Shown in pieces: positions 9,030 through 20,325 of a stretch of DNA of 64,000 nucleotides. Both the position numbers and the translations under genes were made by a program. How positions within the stretch are numbered: position 1 is the first letter of the stretch; every line of letters begins with the position of its first letter. The stretch comes from Zygosaccharomyces rouxii (lineage: Eukaryota; Ascomycota; Saccharomycetes; Saccharomycetales; Saccharomycetaceae): contig NC_012994.1 in assembly GCF_000026365.1 (NCBI RefSeq), positions 744,001 to 808,000 of the forward strand, in the 5' to 3' direction. The notes beneath the pieces are model-generated. The model was given only the letters and a program-made list of their open reading frames with translations. It did no database searches and was not told the DNA's origin.

Positions 9030-12000
9030 TTACAAAAGGTTTTCAGAGAGGATTTGCTTTTCATTGTCTGATAACTGTTCGTATATCGATTGAAAGCCGC
9101 TAATATTTTTGGCGGCCACTTCTTTGAAAAAATCAACTAATAGTTGGTGAACGCTTCTAGAGTCCAGGTTATCGGCAAGACACTGCTCATCTAGTTCCTC
9201 GCCTCTATCATCTGTTTCATCTTCTTCCACGTAGTGTTGTAACCTTTCGTACTCTAAAGGACCTTCTACATCTTCCCAATCATCATTATCATCATCATCT
9301 TGATTCTCCTCAGTGTTCGTCTCGATACCGTAGGTTCCCGCCATGAGTAATTGTGGATCCTGATGCTTGCCTTGAAATTCCAATTCGCTCGTGAAAAGTT
9401 TAATGATCTTATGATAAACAGAAACTTGAGTGTATCTGTCAGGCATTTCTTTAGCCATTGATCTAGTTATAATAATGTCACTTTCATAAGGAATCAAGTC
9501 ACCATTGACTTGCATCGAGTTCAAACGTTGATCGTTCAAGAAAAACAGTTTGCTTAGTGTAATGATATTTTCCTTTGTCCTTTTTTCACCTCTAACCACG
9601 TCAAAGGATTCTAACCATTTGGACATCACTAGATTCAATCCATTCTGATTCGAGATGGTAGTGTTGAAGAGGAAATCTACAGTCTGTTGGGCATCAGCAG
9701 ATGTAACAAAGCAAAAGACAGATAACAAATTTTGGGTAGTGGTAATATTGGTAGCTTGGCCCAGTCTCGCAGCTGCTGCTTGTAAGATCATCGGTATTAA
9801 GTTTTGGATCTCGTTGGAAAATTTGGAAAAGATAGTAACTGTGAGGGACCCAACATGTGTGGCAGCTTGGTCAGGTACACCTGGGGAAAGCAGTGCATCC
9901 AAAATATTCACAATTGACTTCAAATGAGGTAAAATCACTTCTGCTTCTGTATTGTAAATCAAATAGCCCAGTGCCTCTGTCGCATACTGTAAAATCTCTT
10001 CGTCCTTGGATTGGTTGAGAATATTCTGGAGAGGTTCGAATACATCATTACAAATTGTGATCGAAAGAGTAGGATCCAGAGGTTTCCTTTTCATAAGAAC
10101 TCCCAATACTTGTAAAGTTAATGATAGTAAAGGCGAATATTCAAAAGAAGAGTGCGCGCTTCCGATCATCACATTAACCATTGGTGGAAAACATATTTCC
10201 CAAAAAGTGATAAACGTCTTGACATCAACATTTTTTAAGAGCTTACCTAAGCATTCCTGTAATTCTATAGTAGTTTGGATATTAGATGGATCCTTGGAAG
10301 AAATGGTAAACACCAGATGGAATTCGGTTTGTATAATGGAACTAGTATCATCAACATTCTCCGAATTACAGTCTATAACGTTGTCAAGAACCTCCATGAG
10401 GACACCGTCAGTATCATCTTCTGCCTCTGGGTACAGCTGAGCAATGAGTTTTAAGGTTTTTTGTTGTACTTGAATACAATTATCAGGACCTAGAACAGAG
10501 GGTAGTTCTGCGAAATACGAGTAATACGTAAAAGAAATCAGTGTAGCAGATTTAATTAATTCATTGTCTTGAGAAAGTGCAAAGTCCAATGAAAGGAACA
10601 AAAAATTCTGAACAAGATCCCTTACATTTGGAAAAGAATCCATGATTTTTTCTAATAGTTTTGGAATCAATAAAATTATTCTACAATTAACAAAAACGCA
10701 GGACAAGGATTTTTCCAAAATTGATTGTAATTTCGTAAAAATACGTGTCACAGCATCCATGAATTCTAATGAATTTGCTTCGTTGAGTAACAGAGATTGT
10801 AGCAGGTACAGCAAAGACTCATTAAATATCCACCCGTCGCTAAAGTCCGAAATTTGACTTATTTCGTGCACAAGTAACACCAAAACTGTTGCATAGTCTT
10901 GAGAGTCAAATGAGGACAACAGTTCAGCAGCTTGGTCACGGATTGTGAAAGAAGCTACTAATCCAGTTTCTTTAGACACAAAACTGTTGAAATCAGTTTG
11001 CCAACTATCAACAGTATCTTGATTCAAACAACACAGTCTGCTCAAACATCTCAGCACTGTTTGTAGTTCCTCTTCGGTGAATCTTACATCACATAATGAT
11101 GACAAAAATTCTAAAATATTGACCGCATATTCGTTTATAGCATCCAGTTGATCTTGTGAGGAATTTTCCACCATCTGCATGTAAATCTGAGATGCATTCT
11201 CCAAATCTCTCATGACTATGGTTCTAAACTGATGATACATATCGGGTGCCACAATTTTTTTGGAGAATTCGTTCTTTAACAAAGTTAAACCTTGGTAGAT
11301 TTTGGCACCTGCCATTAGTTGCAAAGTCTCTGATATGGTTTTATTTTGGGTCGTTAGAAAATTTACCCACATCTGTAAAATTTCCTTACAGGCTTCTACT
11401 GTCAATTCTTTCCTCTTTGTCGTAGAGCTCCCGTTTACCGTAGACATCTGTAAAATACAACAGTGCAGTAGGTTTAAAGCGGCTACTTTAGCCTCCCAAT
11501 TGGCATCATAGCTATTCATCACATGAAAAACAATTTTTAACGTCTCAAATCCAATACCTTCTTCGAAGAACATCTCTTCAGAGATAACATCATCATATAT
11601 TTCATTTAAAAGCTTCATGGCAGCTAACGAATGGCTCTTCATGATTGCATTGTATACTATATTGAGCAATTCAGGCCATTGATCTGGGAAATCTACTGCT
11701 GATATCTGAACTACAGCATATGATGCACCATTTCTAATCTTACTAGGTTGATGTTCGTCTAAGCATAACTGCAATAGAACGTCTCTTATCATTCCTCTAG
11801 CTTCTAACTTCACGGTACTAGTACCTCGAAAAGATTCAAAACCGGGTGTCCAGTACATGGTAACCAGCTTCCTCAGAGTGAGCAAGGCAAACTGTCTAGA
11901 CGGCAGCTCCTGTTGAGTATCAGCAGCTACTTGAACAAACTGTACAAATACTTGACTTGAATCCTCATCGCACATCTGCAGTAATCGTTCTTCTGATGAC

Positions 12001-12059
12001 TTTCTCACATTGTCCAAAGGCGACTGAGCCTCCAGTATTAAACTAGGAGCATCAAACAT
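9030..12059 (-). CDS. KAP114: KAP114, karyopherin (importin-9 type)
   Basis: 1009 residues, ATG at 12059, against 1004 in S. cerevisiae. An importin-beta N-terminal domain occupies about residues 20-100 (SPLDNVRKSSEERL, then QFALLTLRKLVTMYW), followed by HEAT repeats. A strongly acidic loop near residue 910 (EENQDDDDNDDWEDVEGP) corresponds to the acidic insert used by importin-9/Kap114 in cargo handling. Known cargoes are TATA-binding protein and histones H2A-H2B. It corresponds to YGL241W. The 268-bp gap to the next gene is a divergent promoter. Confidence 0.96.
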   Translation of the reverse strand: MFDAPSLILEAQSPLDNVRKSSEERLLQMCDEDSSQVFVQFVQVAADTQQELPSRQFALLTLRKLVTMYWTPGFESFRGTSTVKLEARGMIRDVLLQLCLDEHQPSKIRNGASYAVVQISAVDFPDQWPELLNIVYNAIMKSHSLAAMKLLNEIYDDVISEEMFFEEGIGFETLKIVFHVMNSYDANWEAKVAALNLLHCCILQMSTVNGSSTTKRKELTVEACKEILQMWVNFLTTQNKTISETLQLMAGAKIYQGLTLLKNEFSKKIVAPDMYHQFRTIVMRDLENASQIYMQMVENSSQDQLDAINEYAVNILEFLSSLCDVRFTEEELQTVLRCLSRLCCLNQDTVDSWQTDFNSFVSKETGLVASFTIRDQAAELLSSFDSQDYATVLVLLVHEISQISDFSDGWIFNESLLYLLQSLLLNEANSLEFMDAVTRIFTKLQSILEKSLSCVFVNCRIILLIPKLLEKIMDSFPNVRDLVQNFLFLSLDFALSQDNELIKSATLISFTYYSYFAELPSVLGPDNCIQVQQKTLKLIAQLYPEAEDDTDGVLMEVLDNVIDCNSENVDDTSSIIQTEFHLVFTISSKDPSNIQTTIELQECLGKLLKNVDVKTFITFWEICFPPMVNVMIGSAHSSFEYSPLLSLTLQVLGVLMKRKPLDPTLSITICNDVFEPLQNILNQSKDEEILQYATEALGYLIYNTEAEVILPHLKSIVNILDALLSPGVPDQAATHVGSLTVTIFSKFSNEIQNLIPMILQAAAARLGQATNITTTQNLLSVFCFVTSADAQQTVDFLFNTTISNQNGLNLVMSKWLESFDVVRGEKRTKENIITLSKLFFLNDQRLNSMQVNGDLIPYESDIIITRSMAKEMPDRYTQVSVYHKIIKLFTSELEFQGKHQDPQLLMAGTYGIETNTEENQDDDDNDDWEDVEGPLEYERLQHYVEEDETDDRGEELDEQCLADNLDSRSVHQLLVDFFKEVAAKNISGFQSIYEQLSDNEKQILSENLL

Positions 12060-12327
12060 CGTGGATGTACCTTTAGAGACCAGAAATGAGTCCCTTCAGC
12101 TCTATAAACCTTTTTCTGCTTGAAACTGTGCTAAAGTTCACTGTTGGCCAGGTAAGTAAGTCTTGCATCTCGCGTTGATAGGGGCCTGTGGAACATCTTG
12201 TATGCATGTACGCAGTGAACAATACAATGGATTCATCAGAACTCTACTAAAAGGGACCTATAAGAGGTGTTTTAACGTTATTAGTATTCTCAGTGGGTCA
12301 GGTTTTGTAGTAGGTTGGATATAAGAA

Positions 12328-12855
12328 ATGGATAAAGAAGGAGCTTCATTTGGAGAGCAGTTGCTCGATGCCTCGAGAAGGAACAATATAGATCTTTTGA
12401 AAATGGTTTTTGAAGGTCTTGGTGGTGATCCGGAAAGGATTTCTGAGTTGATTAACGAATCTAGGGATCCACTAGGTGACACAGCATTGCATTTGTGTTG
12501 TCGCTATGGTTCTTGGGAAGTCCTTGACGAGATTTTAGACCAAGATGGTATTGAAATTGATCCACAAAATACCAAGGAACTTGATACACCGTTGCATGTC
12601 ACCGTTAGGTACGCCCATGATGAACCTGAACATGGTACTTTCATAGCAAGAAATTTGGTAGAAGTTGGTGCAGATCCAAGAATAAAGAATATGAATGGTG
12701 ATAAACCTGTTGATCTCATTCATGGTGACGATTTAGATGAGCTCATTGACCTGTTGCAAGGTGCTGAGCTTGCAGCAGACAATGATAGAGTTGATGACGG
12801 TGAAGAGGGTGAAATTATAGAGGACGACGGTGAAGATGTGGATGATGAAGATTGA
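12328..12855 (+). CDS. YGL242C: small ankyrin-repeat protein (YGL242C ortholog)
   Basis: 175 residues, ATG at 12328. Ankyrin repeats cover about residues 10-150: DPLGDTALHLCCRYGSWEVL and ELDTPLHVTVRYAHDEPE are typical repeat starts. The C-terminal ~25 residues are almost all Asp and Glu (DDGEEGEIIEDDGEDVDDED). Size and position match the uncharacterised YGL242C. Molecular function is unknown; a protein-binding role is inferred from the fold only. Confidence 0.9.
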   Translation: MDKEGASFGEQLLDASRRNNIDLLKMVFEGLGGDPERISELINESRDPLGDTALHLCCRYGSWEVLDEILDQDGIEIDPQNTKELDTPLHVTVRYAHDEPEHGTFIARNLVEVGADPRIKNMNGDKPVDLIHGDDLDELIDLLQGAELAADNDRVDDGEEGEIIEDDGEDVDDED

Positions 12856-12950
12856 AAGGTTAAGACTACAATGACTGTGCATAATTAAGTAGAATTGAAT
12901 ATCTGATTATTTCTTTTCGTTTTAAGTAGGAAGTCCGCTGGAGTTTGGTT

Positions 12951-14084
12951 TCATTCGCAGTCGTCTCTCGATGTCGATATCCAGCCTTTTGGTGAAAGAA
13001 GTTTTCTACAATCCTGAATCAGTGCATTTCTATCCTGGATGGTTGCCTTAAACTGAAGGTATGTGGCATTGGTAAATTCTGGTCTCAGGGTCTTGAATAA
13101 TTGCCATTGAGCGTATCTGCTTACGGCCGGTTCACAGTTACGTCTCAGTGGTTTATTGCCTTTTGTATAGAACCCGTTCTTTAATCCATTCAAAAGAGCT
13201 TGCTCCACAGTAGATTCCGGGGTTGAATAGAGCTTGATACTTGACATGGCACTCGGCTCCTCTTCACTAGAATGTTTGTCGTGCTCAAACTGATAAGAGC
13301 ATTGAAGTACTTTCAGCGGTACATTGGGCAAAACTTTTATTCGATCATAAAAACTTTGATGCAGAAGATCTGTCGTATTAGGGGTCACAAGGTATTTTAG
13401 ATACACTGGTTTATTCAATAGCTTCCATGTCATACAGTTTAGAATTGAAATTACTTGTCTTTGGCACAATTTATCAGAACACGATTTGCAAAGCGTTATT
13501 TGCGAATCAAATCTTCCAGGTTTCGTCCTTACTACTTGTCTCCTAGAATAGTTGAATCTACCACGGACAATACTGGTCACTGCTGGATCCACGAATTGGA
13601 TCGGATCATCGTCTTGCATTTCAATTATACTTTCATCTTGACACAAGAGATCCATACTGGCATCACCACATGGTAAAGTAGATATGTAAATAGCTAGTTC
13701 CCAGTTATCTTTAAAGTGAAAGAGCTGATCTTCAGAAGCCCTTTCCACTAGATCAATTTGATTGTCTGAGTTTGAGTTCAAATATGCAATTTGGTCCAAT
13801 ATTACTGCGTTGAACGCCCTCAGTGCTAATATTTCTGCATGGCAATCGTGAACCATCTTACCACCACTACGATGCAAAAATGCATCTGGTAGCGCCTTAA
13901 CGCCAGTAGCGATCGAAATCAATCTGAGATCACTATTTTTTTTGTCAATTGCTACTATGCCAGCTAGAACAGTCCATTCTTTCACGCCATTGGACCTTGT
14001 ACCAGGTTTACAAGATGACCCTAGCTTTCGATAGCCTTCAAGAACCTTTTGCGCAATTCTATTTCCAAGAGAGACGTCATCCAT
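12951..14084 (-). CDS. TAD1: TAD1, tRNA-specific adenosine-37 deaminase
   Basis: 377 residues, ATG at 14084 (S. cerevisiae 400). The ADAR-type deaminase domain shows the zinc-binding and proton-shuttle motif CHAEILALRAF at 81-91 (His82, Glu84) and PCGDASMD at 138-145 (Cys139). Known reaction: A37 to I37 in tRNA-Ala, the precursor of N1-methylinosine. It corresponds to YGL243W and is tandem on the same strand as RTF1. Confidence 0.95.
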   Translation of the reverse strand: MDDVSLGNRIAQKVLEGYRKLGSSCKPGTRSNGVKEWTVLAGIVAIDKKNSDLRLISIATGVKALPDAFLHRSGGKMVHDCHAEILALRAFNAVILDQIAYLNSNSDNQIDLVERASEDQLFHFKDNWELAIYISTLPCGDASMDLLCQDESIIEMQDDDPIQFVDPAVTSIVRGRFNYSRRQVVRTKPGRFDSQITLCKSCSDKLCQRQVISILNCMTWKLLNKPVYLKYLVTPNTTDLLHQSFYDRIKVLPNVPLKVLQCSYQFEHDKHSSEEEPSAMSSIKLYSTPESTVEQALLNGLKNGFYTKGNKPLRRNCEPAVSRYAQWQLFKTLRPEFTNATYLQFKATIQDRNALIQDCRKLLSPKGWISTSRDDCE

Positions 14085-14295
14085 TGGGGAAAGGGCTGGT
14101 TATTCCAAGGGCTATTTCTTTCGAGGTTAGCTAAGTCAAGCGACTAAACAACATCAAAAATGCCTTTTGGATGTTTAGAAGTTCATCAAGAACATGCCTA
14201 TCACATGATAATTGCTCAATGTTTAACATAAATCACACTAGCAATAAAATCGTGAAATGAGTCTTATATTGTCATTTTTTTTACTATACTTACAT

Positions 14296-15978
14296 TCAAA
14301 TATCAATACTAAACTGGAAGTCCACGGTGCCAATCACTTGCTTCAATCCACCCAGCCTTCTGAACCTTGCAGAAAGCAGTTCGTGTTTCTTTCTCTCAGT
14401 GGTAGATTCATCTTCCTCTAACTGTTTTTGTTCTGCATCGTTCTTTGCCTTTTCATTTTCTTCCTTCTGGATCTCTTGATAGTAGAATTTAGTCCTGGTC
14501 TTGAGTCTGCTGAAAGGATCGCTTTTACTGTCAAAGGAAGTGTCCTCTTTTTTAACTTGCTCGGCATTCTTGAGCCTGTCAATATTGACCCTTCTGTTTT
14601 TAGTGGTCAATGCGTTCAGTTTATTAATACCTACCTTATCGTTTTCATGTTGTTTCTCATAAGTGGACATTCTCTTCTCGAAGCTTCTCAACTGAGAAGA
14701 ATATTTAGCGATATCTCTTTCATTTTTGGTCTCCATCGCATACTGTAATTTTTCCTTGAGTACAGTTTTCTCTAGAACAGCATTAACACCTGATAATTTC
14801 TTGTTGAAGACCATTCTATTACGAACAATGTCGTTGGTGAGTTGCTCAGTTAATGGTTGAGATACAAAACTATTAATCTCTTTGGCTTTATTTTCCAAAG
14901 AATAAACTGAAGGACCGGTGATGTGATCTCTTTCCAAAGCATGCATGTATCTTTCAAATTCTTGTTGAGTGATGGCACCATCACTAAAGTATCTCATTTG
15001 GAAAACTTTCCTGTCTTTACCTTGTGTAACACCAAAATACTGGTTGGTAATAAACTTACCCATGTTATAAGGTTTCTGAAGGAAAACTTTCTCAATCTTC
15101 ACCATACGGTATAAGGTCTCGCCACTGCGTTTATCTGTCCCCACATTGACTCTACCGTAATTACCCCTAACAATATCATTGAAACCAGGATAAAAGCAAA
15201 AGTTAGCAACGAAGGAACGACCAATCTTGGCTTTGTTAAAATCAGCTACATTGGCCTCACGATCCAAAGCTTCTTCTGCCCATTGAACTTCATCTTCATC
15301 TTCTTCAAATCTCGATCTCCGACTGTATGGATCATACTCCTCTTCGTCTTCTTCGTCTGAGTATTTCTTATCTTCATACCCGTAATCATCTCCTTCATCT
15401 TCTCCCTCCTCTTCTTCATCACTGTAGGGACGATTTTGGGATTTCTTCTCTCTCTGTTTTCGAAGTTGGGATAATTTAGAAGCCTTTATATCAGAATGAC
15501 CAGTAGCCACTGTAGACCTTGTTGAAGAACGTGTCTTTTTGCCTTCTTCCTGTTGTTTACTCCTCTGTTGCTGTTCCTTAAGGTTCTTACCACGTTGTCT
15601 GAACATCTTACGATCTTGGTACTTTTGCATAATCTGCGATCTCTCAAACAGCATGGTTTCCCTTTCCATCTCTGGCAAACCTCCCAAGTAATCACGATCA
15701 GCTTCATCTTTATATTTGCCCTCCAGTGGAAATGGATTCTCCTCCTCCTCTTCTTCATCGTCATAGTCTCCAGTACCTGCACCGGATGCGGCAGGATTGT
15801 AATCATCTTCATCTTCATCTTCGTCATCTTCACCACCTTCTACCTCTATCCTCCTCTTCTTAGAGCTAGCTCTATCTGACTTACCACTTCTCTTGGCAGA
15901 ACTAGCCAAAACTTCGTCGTCATCTTCCTCTTCATCTGCCCCTGCAAGGGCCAACAGATCTTCTTCAATATCGGACAT
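14296..15978 (-). CDS. RTF1: RTF1, Paf1 complex-associated elongation factor
   Basis: 560 residues from the ATG at 15978 ([20 protein letters not shown]); the frame continues 5 codons upstream but begins with GTG. S. cerevisiae Rtf1 has 558 residues. The N-terminal ~230 residues are highly acidic and include the histone-modification region ([20 protein letters not shown] near 85). The Plus3 domain follows at about 245-370 ([23 protein letters not shown]), then a coiled coil. Known role: recruits the Paf1 complex through Spt5 and stimulates Bre1/Rad6 ubiquitination of H2B. It corresponds to YGL244W. Confidence 0.96.
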   Translation of the reverse strand: MSDIEEDLLALAGADEEEDDDEVLASSAKRSGKSDRASSKKRRIEVEGGEDDEDEDEDDYNPAASGAGTGDYDDEEEEEENPFPLEGKYKDEADRDYLGGLPEMERETMLFERSQIMQKYQDRKMFRQRGKNLKEQQQRSKQQEEGKKTRSSTRSTVATGHSDIKASKLSQLRKQREKKSQNRPYSDEEEEGEDEGDDYGYEDKKYSDEEDEEEYDPYSRRSRFEEDEDEVQWAEEALDREANVADFNKAKIGRSFVANFCFYPGFNDIVRGNYGRVNVGTDKRSGETLYRMVKIEKVFLQKPYNMGKFITNQYFGVTQGKDRKVFQMRYFSDGAITQQEFERYMHALERDHITGPSVYSLENKAKEINSFVSQPLTEQLTNDIVRNRMVFNKKLSGVNAVLEKTVLKEKLQYAMETKNERDIAKYSSQLRSFEKRMSTYEKQHENDKVGINKLNALTTKNRRVNIDRLKNAEQVKKEDTSFDSKSDPFSRLKTRTKFYYQEIQKEENEKAKNDAEQKQLEEDESTTERKKHELLSARFRRLGGLKQVIGTVDFQFSIDI

Positions 15979-16325
15979 AGCTATAATATGCACTGGGTAG
16001 TTCGATTAAAGCTATTTCCAGCCACTTAAGACGACTCCTTTATGTAGTTATCTTCCTTAGAGGATTTCCTTTCAGTATATTGTTAATGGGTTGGTTGAAA
16101 TTTCAACTCATGTTGAAAAAAGTATAGGGAACAAGTGAACCCTTCGATCTTTGCACCATACTAAACGGAAAAGATTATTGGAAATAGAACTCTAGAGAGT
16201 CCTATCAGAACTACTAAAACCTCTTTCAGGGTTTTCTGCTCCGTTAAATTTGGTTAGATTCCATTAATCTGTGATTTGCCAGCTTAATTGTGGGTATATC
16301 GTCCCCTAGATTATTTGGAGAAAAG
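15979..16325. other. RTF1-RMD8 divergent promoter region
   Basis: 347 bp between divergent start codons. AT-rich with no ORF, RNA gene or repeat recognised. It should contain both promoters; I could not assign a specific factor site. Confidence 0.6.
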
Positions 16326-18104
16326 ATGGCTTATAAACCGACAAGTAGAAGGAAACCAGGACAACAGGATGCTACTATGAGTATGTCTAAGAGGTCTCCA
16401 TCGATTTTGGTTACTGATTCCAGGTCTGCAGGTAAACGAATGAGTGCTCCGTTTGCCGGACATGCCGCTGGAGTCAAAAGTCGAGAAGACCATGTTGCAG
16501 ACAGAAACCGTTTGGCGCCGTACCCATCCAATGGATCTAAGTCTTCGTCCGTTAGAAGGAGGCCTTCAGGAAGGTTTAGTGATATATCTATTGATAACAT
16601 TTTATCGGATGCCTCAGATGTTCCTTCGGGACGTAGAGAGGAACGACAGTCGAGCTCTTCACTAGATAGGTTTTTTCCATCAGGCCCTTTGAGACCATTA
16701 TCATACACCAAGATGTTAAATCCACTTCCCTCGAGAACTTCCAAGACTTCACAAAAATTGGTCTTAATTCCGGAAGAAGTTGCTGGAAGGGAATCCTCTA
16801 CAACCGGATACGGTCCAAAACGGGCTGCAGCATCTTTGAATGCTACTGGAAAACGCTCACAAGGTAGGCGAGGTCGTAAACTCTCACGTATCACAGCTTA
16901 TAATGTAGCGGAAGGCTTCAATTTAGAATATATGGCTGATTTTTTAAAGGCTACTCATGAGGTATCACCAAGAGTTTATGACGAATGTCTTTATGTGGCA
17001 TATACTCTACCGTTATTATTGGGTAAGGATGGGTTTAGGGTGAGATCAAACGTTTCCAAGAAGGTTTTAGGTGGTAAGACGTTGATTGATAAATTGATTG
17101 ATAATAGTGAACAAAGAGATCACCATTACGAGTATTATTCTGGTGTAGAAACTATTGAAGATGTGGACAATAATTTTGAGCTAGACTCGAATGGTAATTA
17201 TGACGCAGATATAACACCGGATCATTTACCCAATGCTATGGGCAATCAAGATACTTTTAATCCAAGTGAACCTCAGTTCTTTGCTGAAGAGACCCCCGTG
17301 GAACAGGAAAGGAGGGAACGTAGAGAGAACTTCAATTTTGATTCTAGTTCGAAGAACGATGATGTGGGAAACGATTCAGATCAGCATGCAGAAATCTTCA
17401 TATTCCGTTATGGTGTCATTGTGTTCTGGAATTTTACAGAAATACAGGAAAAGAATATTTTGGGGGATATTGCTTTTGCAGATTTTAAGAACTTAGTTAT
17501 CAGGCCCCTTGATGAGCATGATATTGAAAGAGAACAGTTTCATTTTGATTATGACAAAGATATTGAAAGACCAAGAATTTTCAATGATATAGTTACTCTC
17601 AGGTCCGGTGATCATATCATAGAGTTGACTTTATCGCACGCGATTGCCCAATCATCCAAATTGTCACGGTTTGAATCTAGAATTACACCAATTTTAACCT
17701 CTGCCACCAAATTGCCGAAAAGGCTAGCATTATTTGGTACTCTGGGTATGAAAAGGGAACAGCTTTTGAAAAAATCTGGTAAACTATTCAAGTTAAGAGT
17801 CGATGTAAATTTATCCTCTAGCATTTTAGATACTCCCGAATTTTTTTGGAGTTTCGAACCAAGCTTGCATCCTCTTTACATTGCAATGAGAGAATATTTG
17901 GAAATTGATCAAAGGGTTCAAGTAATTAATGACAGAGCTAAAGTTTATTTGGAATTTTTTGATGTCTGTGTAGACTCGGTAGCAGAGCGTAACATGGCAA
18001 GAGTGACTTGGTGGTTTATCTTTGTCATAGTGCTTGGAGTTCTTTTTTCAGTTGCTGAAATATTGGTTAGATACGTCATGATTCGCAATCGTTTATCAGG
18101 GTAG
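16326..18104 (+). CDS. RMD8: RMD8, DUF155 family membrane protein
   Basis: 592 residues from the ATG at 16326 (MAYKPTSRRKPGQQ); a GTG further upstream in frame is not a plausible start. The basic, Ser/Pro-rich N-terminal third is probably disordered. The DUF155 (RMND1/Sad1-interacting-factor-like) domain is at about 360-560, with AEIFIFRYGVIVFWNFTE and IVTLRSGDHIIELTLSHAIAQSS. One C-terminal membrane span is at about 563-584 (WWFIFVIVLGVLFSVAEILV). S. cerevisiae Rmd8 (662 residues) is a cytosolic/membrane protein needed for sporulation; its biochemical function is unknown. It corresponds to YFR048W, set between YGL244W and YGL245W orthologs. Confidence 0.93.
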   Translation: MAYKPTSRRKPGQQDATMSMSKRSPSILVTDSRSAGKRMSAPFAGHAAGVKSREDHVADRNRLAPYPSNGSKSSSVRRRPSGRFSDISIDNILSDASDVPSGRREERQSSSSLDRFFPSGPLRPLSYTKMLNPLPSRTSKTSQKLVLIPEEVAGRESSTTGYGPKRAAASLNATGKRSQGRRGRKLSRITAYNVAEGFNLEYMADFLKATHEVSPRVYDECLYVAYTLPLLLGKDGFRVRSNVSKKVLGGKTLIDKLIDNSEQRDHHYEYYSGVETIEDVDNNFELDSNGNYDADITPDHLPNAMGNQDTFNPSEPQFFAEETPVEQERRERRENFNFDSSSKNDDVGNDSDQHAEIFIFRYGVIVFWNFTEIQEKNILGDIAFADFKNLVIRPLDEHDIEREQFHFDYDKDIERPRIFNDIVTLRSGDHIIELTLSHAIAQSSKLSRFESRITPILTSATKLPKRLALFGTLGMKREQLLKKSGKLFKLRVDVNLSSSILDTPEFFWSFEPSLHPLYIAMREYLEIDQRVQVINDRAKVYLEFFDVCVDSVAERNMARVTWWFIFVIVLGVLFSVAEILVRYVMIRNRLSG

Positions 18105-18204
18105 GTAAGGTTTTTATAGATGTTTTCATGTAGTTCCCAAGAGTTCGACTATGGATAAAAAATTGTTGGATTCATTACACACAAGAATTGATATTTTTCT
18201 CTAT

Positions 18205-20325
18205 CTATTTCTTGGCACCGTATCTGTTCACGGATTTACCATCAGGAATGGTAAAGAAGATGTATGGCTTGTCACCTTCAGCCTTGGAGTCCAGTCTACA
18301 GTAACCCTTTCTTTCGAATTGAATGATATCACCCACTTTCATGTCTTTTACGTTGACATCACCAACTGCCTTAGTATGGAATTCAGTTTGAGGTGTGATG
18401 AAGTCGGTGAAGTTTTCATCTTCTTCCAATTTGTCCTTTGTGATTAAATGGTCGAAATCCACCATCTCAACAGGAACGTAATCAGTGTTAGCCAACCAAG
18501 TAACTTTGTGCTTGGTCTTCTTGAAATCACCACCTAGGTTAGTCTTGGCAACCAAGGAACCATCAGCATTTTTGCTAGTGATGATAATATTACCCCAGTC
18601 CATGAGGGTCAATTCTTCACCAACTTCTAACACACTGGCATCTTCCTTGTCGATGATAATTTTGTTAGAGTAGATAACTTTCTTTTCACCAACAGCTGGG
18701 TTTTTCTTATGCTTTGGCTTCAATTCGACCTTTGGAGTCTCAGGAGCACCTTCGCCCTCCAAAGTGATCTCTACTGGGTCTACGACAGCGGTATGTCTAG
18801 GTGCCACTGGATCAATGATCTTCTTATTGACAGCCCAAATCAAGTTCCATTCTAAGTTGATCACATTCTTCGAAGGACCTTGAGAAATGACGAAGTTTCT
18901 CAAACCCTCCACGGTCATACCTCTTCTTCTCACACCTCTGACAGTTGGGAATCTTGGATCGTCCCAGTTTGAGACTAGACCATGGTCAACCATCCATTGT
19001 AACTTTCTCTTGGACAGCAAAGTTCTCATGAAGTTAACACGAGCAAAATCCCAAATATGTACTTTTCTCAAACGTAGAGCCTTTAGCATCCAGTCGTATT
19101 GAGCATTACGGTCTCTGTACTCGATGGTACGTAGTGCATGGGTAACACCTTCGATGGAATCAACGATAGGCACACAGAAGTCGTAAGTTGGGTACATCTT
19201 CCATTGACCCTTGGTTCTGTGGTGAGGAGTTAAATTGCATCTGTAAATGACAGGATCTCTCAAAGTTTTGTTAGCGGCTTTGTAATCGATCTTTGCACGA
19301 ACACAGTTCTTTTGACCGAATTCGGTACCATTTTTCATCTCTTCAGTGAAAATTCTTAGATTTTCCTCGACTGATAGATCTCTCTTTGCAGAAGGAATAC
19401 CCTCCATACGTTCTTCTCTCATCTTCTCCACATCGGTATCATCACAGTAAGCCTTACCTTCTTTGATTAATTGGACACATAGATCATACATCTCTTGGAA
19501 GTAATCAGAAGAGTAAGTGATCTTATCACCTTTGATCCCCATAAGTTCAAGGTCTTCCAAAATGGCATCTTGGAATTCCATTCTTTCCTTGGATGGGTTA
19601 GTATCATCAAATCTAATGATTAATTTACCCTTGTAAGCGTGTGCAAAATATTCATTCAAAATAGCGGCCTTAGCATGTCCGATGTGTAGATAACCTGATG
19701 GTTCTGGTGGGAAACGAGTAACCACCTCACCCATCTTAGCGTCAGGCAGATCAATTTCGAAATTAGCCTTGTGACCTTCCTTCTTTTTACCTGCGGTAAC
19801 AGCTTTCTTGATACCTTGCATAGACTTGGTCAAATATTCATGTGCACCACCAAAAGAAGGATTTAATTCCAAGAGTGTGTACCAACGAGAAACGTTGACA
19901 TACACCTTATTCTTAATGATAGATCCAACCATACCATTAGACCTTAAAGCACCCCAGCAAACAATATCAGCTGCGGAAATTTTTAATCCACCTAGGATAA
20001 AAGTTCTCAAATTCAAAACTGCATCCAATCTTTCCAAAGATTGAGATAACTGTTGGAAATTCTTGACGACTAGTTGTTCACGGGCAACTTTGATCCAATG
20101 GGCAACTTCTTCAGAGGATTCATGGCCAAATACGTCTGGGTATGTGCTGATAATCTTGGCAAAGGTATCATCTGAAGATCCATTGAAGACGACAGGAGCA
20201 GCATTTTTTTCATCGACGAATTCAACTGTAATAGCATCCTTGTGAGCAGCATTCACGATACGAGAAGCAATTAACTCTGCATAGGCCACCACTGGGGCCT
20301 TGCCATTGATAACTAAATTAACCAT
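18205..20325 (-). CDS. GUS1: GUS1, cytosolic glutamyl-tRNA synthetase
   Basis: 706 residues from the ATG at 20325 (MVNLVINGKAPVV), against 708 in S. cerevisiae; the 9 codons upstream begin with GTG and do not match the family start. The N-terminal GST-like domain (about 1-175) binds Arc1 in S. cerevisiae. The class I catalytic domain has HIGH at 214-217 (PEPSGYLHIGHAKAA) and the KMSKS-equivalent LLSKRKLQW. A C-terminal beta-barrel anticodon-binding domain follows. It charges tRNA-Glu with glutamate. It corresponds to YGL245W and is convergent with RMD8 across about 100 bp. Confidence 0.98.
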   Translation of the reverse strand: MVNLVINGKAPVVAYAELIASRIVNAAHKDAITVEFVDEKNAAPVVFNGSSDDTFAKIISTYPDVFGHESSEEVAHWIKVAREQLVVKNFQQLSQSLERLDAVLNLRTFILGGLKISAADIVCWGALRSNGMVGSIIKNKVYVNVSRWYTLLELNPSFGGAHEYLTKSMQGIKKAVTAGKKKEGHKANFEIDLPDAKMGEVVTRFPPEPSGYLHIGHAKAAILNEYFAHAYKGKLIIRFDDTNPSKERMEFQDAILEDLELMGIKGDKITYSSDYFQEMYDLCVQLIKEGKAYCDDTDVEKMREERMEGIPSAKRDLSVEENLRIFTEEMKNGTEFGQKNCVRAKIDYKAANKTLRDPVIYRCNLTPHHRTKGQWKMYPTYDFCVPIVDSIEGVTHALRTIEYRDRNAQYDWMLKALRLRKVHIWDFARVNFMRTLLSKRKLQWMVDHGLVSNWDDPRFPTVRGVRRRGMTVEGLRNFVISQGPSKNVINLEWNLIWAVNKKIIDPVAPRHTAVVDPVEITLEGEGAPETPKVELKPKHKKNPAVGEKKVIYSNKIIIDKEDASVLEVGEELTLMDWGNIIITSKNADGSLVAKTNLGGDFKKTKHKVTWLANTDYVPVEMVDFDHLITKDKLEEDENFTDFITPQTEFHTKAVGDVNVKDMKVGDIIQFERKGYCRLDSKAEGDKPYIFFTIPDGKSVNRYGAKK

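Noticed and set aside
16290..16325. Upstream extension of RMD8
   Set aside because: The extra 12 codons start with GTG; the ATG at 16326 is the first normal start.
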